Source: Streptomyces sp. NBC_01716
Lineage (GTDB): Bacteria; Actinomycetota; Actinomycetes; Streptomycetales; Streptomycetaceae
Direction: 5' to 3'
Length of the DNA: 64,000 bases
Assembly (NCBI RefSeq): GCF_036248275.1
Contig: NZ_CP109181.1
Location: 7,192,001-7,256,000, forward strand
Position numbers and translations under genes: made by a program. The notes under the pieces are model-generated. The model was not told the DNA's origin, searched no databases, and saw nothing but the letters and a program-made list of their open reading frames with translations. This document shows, one piece after another, positions 34,721 to 42,166 of this stretch (positions are counted from its first letter, which is position 1; each line of letters opens with the position of its first letter).

Positions 34721-34832
34721 TCAGCCCCTCCGGCGTTTGAGGAGCGGGGTCCGGGGCGGAGCCCCGAAAATCAGCCCGCCCGGCGTTTGAGGGCACGGCC
34801 GGAGGCCGTACGGGGTCCGGGGCGGAGCCCCG
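34721..34832. repeat. Two copies of a Streptomyces dispersed GC-rich repeat
   Basis: TCAGCCCCTCCGGCGTTTGA (34721) and TCAGCCCGCCCGGCGTTTGA (34771) each lead to GGGGTCCGGGGCGGAGCCCC. The second copy is interrupted by GGCACGGCCGGAGGCCGTA. The GGGGTCCGGGGCGGAGCCCC part is a partial inverted repeat and may act as a terminator for the cobT transcript. I recognise this unit as widely dispersed at gene ends in Streptomyces. Confidence 0.8.
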
Positions 34833-34971
34833 GTTGAGGGAAGGGGCGGGTAGGGGAAAGCCTCCTCGGCAGTGGCGCTCCGCCCCCCATTAAGCTGGCA
34901 CCCCGTCCCACCAGCACCTTCACCACCCACGACACCCCGCCCGCACCGTCCCCAGAGGAGCCCGTAGCGCC

Positions 34972-36219
34972 ATGGCCGAGCACCCCGCCTACCCCGTCGG
35001 ACTCCGTCTGGCCGGGCGGCGCGTCGTCGTCATCGGAGGCGGGCAGGTCGCCCAGCGCCGGCTGCCGGCCCTCATCGCGACCGGCGCCGACATCCTGCTC
35101 GTCTCGCCGTCCGCGACGCCCTCCGTGGAAGCCATGGCCGACGCCGGCGAACTGCGCTGGGAACGCCGCCCGTACGCCGACGGCGACCTCGGCGACGCCT
35201 GGTACGTCCTGGTCGCCTCCAGCGACACCGAGGCCAACTCCCGTGCCTCCGCCGAGGCCGAGCGGAACAGGACCTGGTGCGTACGGAGCGACGACGCCGG
35301 GGCCGCCACCGCCTGGACCCCGGCCACCGGCCGCAGCGAGGGCGTCACCGTCGCCGTCCTCACCGGGCGCGACCCGAGGCGTTCGGCCGGCGTGCGTGAC
35401 GCCATCGTGGAGGGCCTGCGCGACGGCACCCTCGTCGCCCCCCGCCACCGCACCAGGACCCCCGGCGTGGCCCTTGTCGGCGGCGGCCCCGGCGACCCGG
35501 AACTGATCACCGTCCGAGGCCGGCGCCTGCTCGCCGAGGCCGACGTCGTCATCGCCGACCGCCTCGGCCCGCGCGACCTCCTGGACGAACTCCCGCCGCA
35601 CGTCGAGGTGATCGACGCGGCGAAGATCCCGTACGGCCGCTACATGGCCCAGGAGGCGATCAACAACGCGCTGATCGAGCACGCCAAGGCGGGCAAGGCG
35701 GTCGTACGTCTCAAGGGCGGCGACCCCTTCGTCTTCGGCCGCGGCATGGAGGAGGCCCAGGCGCTCGCCGAGGCGGGTATCCCCTGCACCGTCGTGCCCG
35801 GCATCTCCAGCTCCATCAGCGTCCCCGGCGCTGCGGGCATCCCCGTCACACACCGGGGCGTGGCCCACGAGTTCACGGTCGTCAGCGGCCATGTCGCCCC
35901 CGAGGACCCGCGCTCCCTGGTCGACTGGCCCGCACTGGCCCGGCTGCGCGGAACGCTCGTCCTGCTGATGGCCGTCGACAAGATCGGCGCCATCGCGCGG
36001 ACGCTCATCGCCCACGGCAGGTCGCCCGCCACCCCCGTGGCCCTGATCCAGGAAGGCACCACGGCGACACAGCGCCGCGTCGACGCGACACTCGAAACGG
36101 CCGCCGAAGCCGTCCGTACGGAGGACGTACGGCCCCCGGCCGTCATCGTCATCGGCGACGTGGTCTCGGTCGGCACCGGAGGTGGCACCGCGGCCTGCGG
36201 CGAGGCCGGCCATGGCTGA
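34972..36219 (+). CDS. cobA: Uroporphyrinogen-III C-methyltransferase fused to precorrin-2 dehydrogenase domain
   Basis: 415 residues. The N-terminal Rossmann part (about 1-150, LAGRRVVVIGGGQVAQRRLPALI) resembles the NAD-dependent precorrin-2 dehydrogenase/ferrochelatase half of CysG. The C-terminal part (about 165-405) is a SAM uroporphyrinogen methylase with GVALVGGGPGDPELITVRG, RLKGGDPFVFGRGMEE and VVPGISSSISVPGAAGIPVTHR. It makes precorrin-2, the branch point to cobalamin and sirohaem. It could be called cobA or cysG; its place in a cobalamin cluster favours cobA. It overlaps the trmH start by 8 bases. Confidence 0.93.
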   Translation: MAEHPAYPVGLRLAGRRVVVIGGGQVAQRRLPALIATGADILLVSPSATPSVEAMADAGELRWERRPYADGDLGDAWYVLVASSDTEANSRASAEAERNRTWCVRSDDAGAATAWTPATGRSEGVTVAVLTGRDPRRSAGVRDAIVEGLRDGTLVAPRHRTRTPGVALVGGGPGDPELITVRGRRLLAEADVVIADRLGPRDLLDELPPHVEVIDAAKIPYGRYMAQEAINNALIEHAKAGKAVVRLKGGDPFVFGRGMEEAQALAEAGIPCTVVPGISSSISVPGAAGIPVTHRGVAHEFTVVSGHVAPEDPRSLVDWPALARLRGTLVLLMAVDKIGAIARTLIAHGRSPATPVALIQEGTTATQRRVDATLETAAEAVRTEDVRPPAVIVIGDVVSVGTGGGTAACGEAGHG

Positions 36220-37123
36220 GATCGTCCCCGTCGAAGCGGCCCCCGACGGCTCCGCCGACCCCCGCCTCGCCGACTACACCGACCTCACGGACGTCGAACT
36301 GCGCCGCCGCCGCGAGCTCGCCGAGGGCCTGTTCATCGCCGAGGGCGAGAAGGTCATCCGCCGTGCCGTGGCCGCCGGTTACGAGATGCGGTCCATGCTC
36401 CTGACGGCCAAGTGGACCCATGTCATGCGGGACGTCATCGACGAGACCGCCGCACCCGTCTACCAGGTGGCCCCGGACCTGGCGGAGCGCGTCACCGGCT
36501 ACCACGTCCACCGCGGCGCGCTCGCCTCCATGCACCGCAAGCCCCTGCCACCGCCCGCCGACCTCTTGAAGAAGGCACGCCGCGCCCTCGTCTTCGAGGA
36601 CATGGTCGACCACGCCGACGTGGGGTGTTCCAAGATACGAGCGCGGGAACCGCAGGTCAGCGGCGCGCCGCTGCGATCGAGGATCGCCATCTTGGAAGGT
36701 TTGGTCGATCATACAAACGTAGGTGCGGCGTTTCGGTCTGCCGCGGCGCTCGGAGTCGACGCCGTGCTGGTGACACCGAGTTGTGCCGACCCGCTGTACC
36801 GTCGCTCGGTGCGCGTCTCGATGGGCACTGTCTTCCAGGTGCCGTGGACGCGCATCGAGCCGTGGCCCGACGGCATCCAGTTGTTGAAGGAGGCAGGTTA
36901 CGTCGTGGCCGGCATGACGCTCGGAGAGGGTGCGATCACTGTCGATGAACTGGTCGCACAAGACCATCGGAACTTGGCGCTGGTCTTCGGCACCGAAGGG
37001 CATGGATTGACGCCTGGGGCCGATCGACTCCTCGACGCGCGGGTCACCATCCCCATGATGCGCGGGGTCGACTCGCTGAACGTCGCGGCGTCGTCCGCGG
37101 TCGCCTTCTACGCGACCCGGTAG
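36212..37123 (+). CDS. Chimeric SpoU/TrmH-family RNA methyltransferase
   Basis: 303 residues; predicted to 2'-O-methylate tRNA or rRNA with SAM. Residues 1-138 are host-like: high G+C, substrate-binding domain, ending RALVFEDMVDHADVG. About 19 residues with no family counterpart follow (CSKIRAREPQVSGAPLRSR). Then IAILEGLVDHTNVGAAFRSA restarts the same motif and continues through LALVFGTEGHGLT and IPMMRGVDSLNVAASSAVAF to the end, with lower G+C and more A/T third positions (TTG, GAT, CAT, AAC, GTA). The gene is thus a fusion with a foreign catalytic half and a duplicated VDHxxVG. The frame is open and all SPOUT motifs are present once, so it may be functional. Confidence 0.9.
   Translation: MAEIVPVEAAPDGSADPRLADYTDLTDVELRRRRELAEGLFIAEGEKVIRRAVAAGYEMRSMLLTAKWTHVMRDVIDETAAPVYQVAPDLAERVTGYHVHRGALASMHRKPLPPPADLLKKARRALVFEDMVDHADVGCSKIRAREPQVSGAPLRSRIAILEGLVDHTNVGAAFRSAAALGVDAVLVTPSCADPLYRRSVRVSMGTVFQVPWTRIEPWPDGIQLLKEAGYVVAGMTLGEGAITVDELVAQDHRNLALVFGTEGHGLTPGADRLLDARVTIPMMRGVDSLNVAASSAVAFYATR
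36628..36697. repeat. Inverted repeat at the trmH recombination junction
   Basis: TTCCAAGAT (36628-36636) and ATCTTGGAA (36689-36697) are perfect complements flanking the unmatched segment inside trmH. They coincide with the change from host-like to foreign composition. They may be a scar of the insertion, a recombinase site, or coincidence. Confidence 0.45.
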
Positions 37124-37240
37124 AGACCGTCGTCTTGGCCTCATCGGGGAAGGGCCGGGAACCAGCGACTTCGGAGATGACACCGTCGGATGTGACAGTC
37201 GGCCGACGACGTGGACAAACTCGCCCAGGGGTCACCGGGA

Positions 37241-38797
37241 TCAGTCGCTGTCGACTCGGCCAGGCGGCTCGCGCAACTCGGCTCCGCCCTCGCCCTCGAA
37301 GCGACGGCCCCACCCGGTCAGCACTGCCAGGAACATCACGACGGTGAGTACGAGTGGATAGAACGCTGTGGTGAAGATCGACACTGCGGACAACTCGGGC
37401 ACGCCCTCTCCGACCCCCTGGGTCAGCTGGCTCGAGACCAGCAGAAACACGCTGGCCACCGGCACCACCGCCCCAATGCCGAGGGCAAAGCAATCCATCA
37501 CGTTGGCCCGCCGGTATGGGTGCAACTGGGCCCGTGCCCCGAGCCGGTCAGCCACAGGGCCGAACATCAGCATCGACGGGCTGTTGGCTCCCGCGCAGAC
37601 AGCGGCCGTGGCAGCGGCCCCCAGGCCAATGGCCAGCTCGGTTCTGACTGGTGTATCGGCCCGATCGGAGCGACTGGCAAGGTCGACGATGAGATCGAAG
37701 ACTCCCGCGCCCTGGAATACGCCGACGATGCCGAAGACAACGATCCCCAGTCCGGCAAGCGGCAACATGTCGCTTATCCCGGTTACCAGGAAACCTCCCG
37801 GAGTTCCGTCATCGTTGGCTGAGATGACGTCGGCCGGGCTCAGTAGCCCGGTCGCCAGGCCGGTTGTGATGCCGACCAGCAGACCGATGGTCGTGGCCAG
37901 GAAGATGTCACGCTTCCAGAAGGCCACCACCAGCAGGGCGGCGATGGGCACGACCATAATCAGACTGAGCGGGTCGCCCTGTGCGCCGTCGACGGCGGAG
38001 GCGGCGACACCGTCGCCCGACCGGAGCAGCCCCAACACCAGGAACAGGATGCCGCTGACCCCGGCCGCCACCAGAGCGTATCGAGCTCGAGACCGCACCA
38101 CCCCGCCGACCTCGGCAACCCCCTCACGGCGGCGATAGCGCTGCGTCGAGGCCGAGACGATGGTCGAGTCCGAGATGGGGGCAAGGTTGTCGCCGAACAA
38201 GGCTCCGGACAACACGGCTCCGGCCAACAACAGCGGATCTGCTCCGAGCAGGGCGCCGGCCGGGTAGAAGATCGGGAAGGCTGTGAACATGGTGCCGAGC
38301 GAGGTGCCCGTCGACATCGAGATGGTGCACGCCATCACGAAAGTCACCGCGACGAACTCGCCGCCGCCGATCCCGATCTGCCCCGCGAGCCATACGAACC
38401 CACTGGCGACGTCCGTCTGAGTGATCATCGCCGGGACCAGGCTCACTGAAAGAAGGATCAGCAGCAGAGTGACGGAGTTCCGCGAAGAGACACCAGTAAT
38501 GACGCAATCCCAGAACCGGGAGTAGGACGTGGCGAACAGCGCGGCGACAAGCAGCCCGGCCAGCCCCGAGGCTGTGAGGGCGTTCATGTCGAAGACTCCG
38601 AATATCACGAAGTAGGCGACCACTCCGGCCAGGAACACCGCCGGGGCGATGAAAGCACCGAGGATTCCGATCCGGAACCTCAGTCTGTCCTCGGGAATGG
38701 GACTGGTATTCAGATCGCCGCGGCTTGTCGCGACAGGTTCCGGTGCTGGCGCGTGAGGTTCAGGGTGTCTCTTACGCCGAGGATGCTCTACCGACAT
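37241..38797 (-). CDS. NhaC-family Na+/H+ antiporter-like transporter
   Basis: 518 residues, about 11-12 membrane helices, with a hydrophilic N-terminus (1-40) and C-terminus. Family blocks: STGTSLGTMFTAFPIFYPAG, GALFGDNLAPISDSTIVSAS (about residues 200-219), and AGANSPSMLMFGPVADRLG. NhaC-type proteins exchange Na+ or an organic substrate for H+; relatives carry malate/lactate or amino acids. AGGAG precedes ATG 38797. In this cassette it may import the substrate of the decarboxylase or export its product. Lower G+C than the host genes. Confidence 0.85.
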   Translation of the reverse strand: MSVEHPRRKRHPEPHAPAPEPVATSRGDLNTSPIPEDRLRFRIGILGAFIAPAVFLAGVVAYFVIFGVFDMNALTASGLAGLLVAALFATSYSRFWDCVITGVSSRNSVTLLLILLSVSLVPAMITQTDVASGFVWLAGQIGIGGGEFVAVTFVMACTISMSTGTSLGTMFTAFPIFYPAGALLGADPLLLAGAVLSGALFGDNLAPISDSTIVSASTQRYRRREGVAEVGGVVRSRARYALVAAGVSGILFLVLGLLRSGDGVAASAVDGAQGDPLSLIMVVPIAALLVVAFWKRDIFLATTIGLLVGITTGLATGLLSPADVISANDDGTPGGFLVTGISDMLPLAGLGIVVFGIVGVFQGAGVFDLIVDLASRSDRADTPVRTELAIGLGAAATAAVCAGANSPSMLMFGPVADRLGARAQLHPYRRANVMDCFALGIGAVVPVASVFLLVSSQLTQGVGEGVPELSAVSIFTTAFYPLVLTVVMFLAVLTGWGRRFEGEGGAELREPPGRVDSD

Positions 38798-38926
38798 GGC
38801 TGATCGTCTCCTGCTTTCAAAGGATGGGCGGTGGATCAGCGCGCACGGGACCGGCGCGGTGGGTTCTGCGATTTGACCTCGCTGGTCGATGAGCCGTGCG
38901 CCCGCATGTTGTTCTTCTTCGAGCTC

Positions 38927-39913
38927 TTAGGGAGATGTCCATGACGTCGGTGTCCTGGCTCGCAACCCTCGGCCCAACGCATCGATGATCTCCCGCTGAG
39001 CCCTGACGCTGCTCTTGGCGAGAGGCGCAAGCTCAGTCGACCCGTGGAATGCGCCGGGATGGGAGTGCAACTCCACGCTGACGCCTGCTTGGAGCAGGCG
39101 GAGCGCGTACTGGATGTTCTCGTCGCGCAGCGGATCGAGTTCCATCGCGACGATGTAGGTCGGCGGCAGACCGGACAGGTCGACGGCGCGTCCGGGCGCC
39201 GCGTAGACGGAGACATCGGGATCGTCCGGCCCGGTGTAGTCACCACCGAGGTAGTGCTGCCAGGACAGGACCCCGGTGCGGCGGTTCACCACAGGTGTGT
39301 CGACGAACTGGATCGACGACGGAGTGCTGAGACGATCGTCAAGCGCGGGGCTGACCAGGTACTGGAACGCGATCGGGGCGCCACCTTCGTCGCGCGCCTT
39401 CAGGACCGTTCCGGCGGCAAGTCCCCCGCCGGCACTTGAGCCACCCACGGCGATACGGGCCGGGTCGATCCCCAGCTTCTCGCTGTTGGCGTGGACATAG
39501 CTCAAGGCGGCGTAGCAGTCGTCCAGCGGACCGGGGAACGGCGTCTCCGGCGCGAGGCGGTACTCCACGTTGGCCACCGCGATCCCCAGCTCCCGGACGA
39601 CGTCCAGACAGAAGTACTCGTAGTCCTGCGCACGCCCGAGCACGAAACCGCCGCCATGCATCGCGAGCACGACGGGAAGCTCACCACGTACGCCCGCAGG
39701 TCTCAGCAGCCGGATCGGGACATCGGGAGCATCGCCCAGGCCCGGGGCCGAGACCTCGGAGACGTCCACCCCGTCGTACGACAGGGCCGCCAGCGCGGGC
39801 TCGGACAGTGTGCTGTTCAGCTCGCGCGCTGCGGCGACATCCGAGATGTCGAGATAGGGGATCGTCGCGACGGCAGCCGCGAGCTCAGGGTCCAGTGTCG
39901 GGAACTTCGTCAT
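38927..39913 (-). CDS. Alpha/beta hydrolase, hormone-sensitive-lipase family
   Basis: 328 residues from ATG 39913 (MTKFPTLDPELAAAVA). The oxyanion motif HGGG is at 86-89, the nucleophile elbow GGSSAGG has Ser160, and the C-terminal Asp (MELDPLRDE) and His (HPGAFHG) complete the triad. HSL-family enzymes act on short acyl esters or sometimes amides. Upstream in-frame codons to 40027 are rejected for lack of a start context. Its role beside an amino-acid decarboxylase is unclear; it might release an esterified or amidated substrate. Confidence 0.9.
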   Translation of the reverse strand: MTKFPTLDPELAAAVATIPYLDISDVAAARELNSTLSEPALAALSYDGVDVSEVSAPGLGDAPDVPIRLLRPAGVRGELPVVLAMHGGGFVLGRAQDYEYFCLDVVRELGIAVANVEYRLAPETPFPGPLDDCYAALSYVHANSEKLGIDPARIAVGGSSAGGGLAAGTVLKARDEGGAPIAFQYLVSPALDDRLSTPSSIQFVDTPVVNRRTGVLSWQHYLGGDYTGPDDPDVSVYAAPGRAVDLSGLPPTYIVAMELDPLRDENIQYALRLLQAGVSVELHSHPGAFHGSTELAPLAKSSVRAQREIIDALGRGLRARTPTSWTSP

Positions 39914-40094
39914 GTTCGATACCTCGATACCTCGATGCGTTCGTCTTCTGAGCCACTGTTGCCTGAAGGAAGATGGGTCCCTGCCGCGGCCTACCAGCCG
40001 CGTTCGGTGAGGCAGTGGGCGCTGCATGTGTGGTGGAGGAACCGAAGTTGAGGCTGTTGCTCACATCGGTCCCTCCTGATATCCAGCTGATTGC

Positions 40095-40129
40095 TTGGTG
40101 GACTGGCGTCTTCGTGGCATAGTTCGCCA
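40095..40129 (+). promoter_or_regulatory. Leaderless promoter of the Lrp-type regulator
   Basis: TTGGTG (40095-40100), 17 bases, CATAGT (40118-40123), then six bases to ATG 40130. No Shine-Dalgarno sequence lies before the ATG. Transcription probably begins at the start codon. Confidence 0.55.
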
Positions 40130-40591
40130 ATGGACGGGATCGATCGCGCAATAATTGATCAACTCAGACGTAACTGTCGGCAGTCCAACCTCGAACTGGC
40201 CGATGCTGTCGGGCTGACGCCCTCGCCGTGCCTACGACGCGTCAAGCGCCTTGAGGACGAAGGCATCATCACCGGCTACCACGCGAGTTTCGCACCATCG
40301 GCCGTCGGTCGCGGATTCGAGGTACTGGTGGACATCGAGCTCGAGAATCAATCGCCCGCCACCACCAAGCGGTTCGAGTCGGAGCTGATCTCCTACACAG
40401 AGGTGATCGAGGCGCGGCGCATGTTCGGCTCGCCGGACTTCGAGGTGCTGGTCGCGACGAGGGATCTTGCCGCATACGAGCTGTTCATGACCACCAAGCT
40501 CCTGACGTTGCCAGGCTTCGGCAGGCTCCATTCGCGGTTCCCGATGTTGCTCATCAAGTCCGACATTCCCTCGCGAGCTCGCGCGACCTGA
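40130..40591 (+). CDS. Lrp/AsnC-family transcriptional regulator
   Basis: 153 residues from ATG 40130 (MDGIDRAIIDQLRRNCRQSN). The N-terminal helix-turn-helix has SNLELADAVGLTPSPCLRRVKRLEDEGIITGY (about 19-50). The C-terminal RAM domain (about 65-145) would bind an amino acid. It is divergent from the hydrolase and convergent with the decarboxylase. It probably senses an amino acid processed by the cassette. Codons 6-9 contain CGCGCAATAAT, which recurs in the decarboxylase promoter. Confidence 0.93.
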   Translation: MDGIDRAIIDQLRRNCRQSNLELADAVGLTPSPCLRRVKRLEDEGIITGYHASFAPSAVGRGFEVLVDIELENQSPATTKRFESELISYTEVIEARRMFGSPDFEVLVATRDLAAYELFMTTKLLTLPGFGRLHSRFPMLLIKSDIPSRARAT

Positions 40592-40623
40592 CGACGCACA
40601 TTCATCCGGGACCGCTCGCACGG

Positions 40624-41973
40624 CTATCCGCGTTTCCGGGCAATCGTGAGCGCTTCGTCGAGAATCGCCAGCCCCGAGTCGAGGGCAGCCTCAGGGATCG
40701 TCAGCGGGGGTGCGATGCGCAGGATGCTGTTGACGCCGGGCATCTGGGCGATGTTGAGGTGCAGGCCGAGCTCGAAGCAGGCCGCCGTGACCGCGGTGCC
40801 GAAGTTGTCCGCCGGTTCTTTCGTTTCCCTGTCCATGACGAGCTCGATGCCCTGAAACAGGCCCCGGCCACGAACGTCCCCGATGCGCTCGTGCCGGTTC
40901 TGAAGGTCCAGGAGTCCCTGTCGCAGTCGCTCGCCGAGCCGGCGCGCGGTGGCGTCGAACTTTTCTTCTTCGAGCGTCTGGACGACCGTCAGGCCCACAG
41001 CCGCGGCCAGGGGGTCGGAGACGTGGGTCGTCGTGAACATGAACCTTCGGTCACTGCACGTGGCTTCGATCTCCTCGGTGGTGACCACCGCCGACACCGG
41101 CAGACCCGCACCCAAGGTCTTGGACAGGGTAAGGATGTCCGGAACGATTCCCTGGTGTTGGAACGCGTACCAGTCACCGGTGCGGCACAGGCCGGTCTGT
41201 GCCTCGTCGATGATGAGGAGCATGCCGCGCTCGTCGCACTTCTTTCGCAGGGCGGCGAAGTATCCGTCGGGAGGGGCGATCAGTCCTCCGGTGCCGAGGA
41301 TGGGCTCGGCGATGAAGGCCGCCAAACTGCCTACGGACTGACGGTCGACCATAGCGAATCCGAAGTCCAGCTCGGCCTCCCAGTCATGCGCTCCCTCCTC
41401 GTCCCTGAACACCGAGCGATACGGGTTCGGGGTGGGGATGATGAGATTCCCCGGGGCGAGGGGACCGTATCCCGCGCGAGACAGGCTGTAGGTCGCCGCC
41501 CCGGCCGCGTGCGTGGAACCATGATAAGACTGATCGAATGAGACGATCTCGTGCTTCTGCGTGTAGAGCTTGGCCATCTTGATGGCGGCTTCATTCGACT
41601 CGCCACCGGTACTGAGAATCATGGTCTTGCTCAACGCCTCGGGAAGCGTGCGCGACAGCGCTTCGGCCAGGTCGACGAGCGGGCGACTCAGCATTCCGCT
41701 GAACAGATGGTCCAGTGTGGCGATCGATCGCGACACGGTCTCCACGACTGCCGGGTGGGAATGGCCCAACAGAGAGCTCATCTGCCCGGACGTGAAGTCG
41801 AGAATGGCGCGTCCGCTCTCGTCATACAGGAAACAGCCATCCGCACGTTCGATGATCGACGGGATGAAGCCGGCCGGACCGTAGCGGATCAAATGACGCC
41901 GCGCGCTGCCCCAGAATTCCTCCGTTGACTGAGGGGAACTCTCGGCCTGGCGCGCACCCGGAACTGTCGTCAT
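40624..41973 (-). CDS. 2,2-dialkylglycine decarboxylase-like class III PLP enzyme
   Basis: 449 residues from ATG 41973 (GAGAGG upstream). It resembles the Burkholderia dialkylglycine decarboxylase in blocks I remember: ILDFTSGQMSSLLGHSHP, ILSTGGESNEAAIKMAKL, LIIDEAQTGLCRTGDWYAFQ, LTLSKTLGAGLP, FTTTHVSDPLAAAVGL, and DRETKEPADNFG. PLP Lys285, Asp256 and Gln259 are present. Gln64, the residue that in DGD promotes decarboxylation, and Arg419 at the carboxylate subsite are kept. The DGD SWHG Trp is Tyr150 here. DGD decarboxylates 2-aminoisobutyrate or isovaline, giving a ketone, and converts pyruvate to alanine. An ordinary omega-aminotransferase is the alternative. Confidence 0.85.
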   Translation of the reverse strand: MTTVPGARQAESSPQSTEEFWGSARRHLIRYGPAGFIPSIIERADGCFLYDESGRAILDFTSGQMSSLLGHSHPAVVETVSRSIATLDHLFSGMLSRPLVDLAEALSRTLPEALSKTMILSTGGESNEAAIKMAKLYTQKHEIVSFDQSYHGSTHAAGAATYSLSRAGYGPLAPGNLIIPTPNPYRSVFRDEEGAHDWEAELDFGFAMVDRQSVGSLAAFIAEPILGTGGLIAPPDGYFAALRKKCDERGMLLIIDEAQTGLCRTGDWYAFQHQGIVPDILTLSKTLGAGLPVSAVVTTEEIEATCSDRRFMFTTTHVSDPLAAAVGLTVVQTLEEEKFDATARRLGERLRQGLLDLQNRHERIGDVRGRGLFQGIELVMDRETKEPADNFGTAVTAACFELGLHLNIAQMPGVNSILRIAPPLTIPEAALDSGLAILDEALTIARKRG

Positions 41974-42047
41974 GTCTTGCCTCTCGTCGTCCACTGGTTG
42001 GGGAGCAACGTTAGGGCAGTTGGCACAGCACACGATTGCAAAGAATT

Positions 42048-42103
42048 ACGTGAAGGACTTCCTGCGCGCAATAATAATGCGCGAAAGGCTTCCATTGCGC
42101 GAT
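42048..42103 (-). promoter_or_regulatory. Decarboxylase promoter with Lrp-type operator candidate
   Basis: On the minus strand TTGCGC, 17 bases, TAATTC is a plausible promoter. The -35 lies in an inverted repeat, CGCGCA (42065-42070) / TGCGCG (42078-42083), with the AT-rich centre ATAATAA. A further ATTGCGCGAT is at 42094-42103. CGCGCAATAAT here (42065-42075) is identical to 40145-40155 in the start of the Lrp gene. AT-rich centres with such symmetry suit Lrp-family binding. Confidence 0.55.
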
Positions 42104-42105
42104 GT

Positions 42106-42159
42106 TTCGTCAGCGCCACCTCGGCCGTCGCCTTCTGCATGACGCGGCCGCGGGCCTGA
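42106..42159 (+). pseudogene. 3' remnant of the original trmH gene
   Basis: Codons FVSATSAVAFCMTRPRA then TGA align with the end of the chimeric trmH (NVAASSAVAFYATR-stop): 9 of 13 positions are identical and the C-terminal motif III helix is recognisable. Third positions are again G/C-rich, as in the host. It lacks the rest of the gene and has no start of its own. It marks the right edge of the acquired segment. The kinase gene ends 8 bases further on, on the opposite strand. Confidence 0.75.
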
Positions 42160-42166
42160 CCGGCTC

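Larger units (their letters stand above)
36637..42105. other. Acquired genomic island inserted in trmH
   Basis: About 5.5 kb with clearly lower G+C and different codon use than either side. It contains the foreign 3' half of trmH, an NhaC-type antiporter, an HSL-type hydrolase, an Lrp regulator and a dialkylglycine decarboxylase-like gene. It is bounded on the left by the junction inside trmH and on the right by the in-frame 3' remnant of the original trmH. TCGCCTTCT occurs near both trmH ends (about 37104 and 42128). No integrase, transposase or tRNA target is present, so illegitimate or homology-assisted replacement is more likely than site-specific integration. Confidence 0.75.

Noticed and set aside
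32979..34796. 605-residue minus-strand frame
   Set aside because: Antisense of the BluB-CobT domains, with typical shadow composition.
36637..42105. Integrase, transposase or tRNA attachment site for the island
   Set aside because: No such gene or tRNA borders it; nearest tRNAs are 3.8 kb away at 45916.
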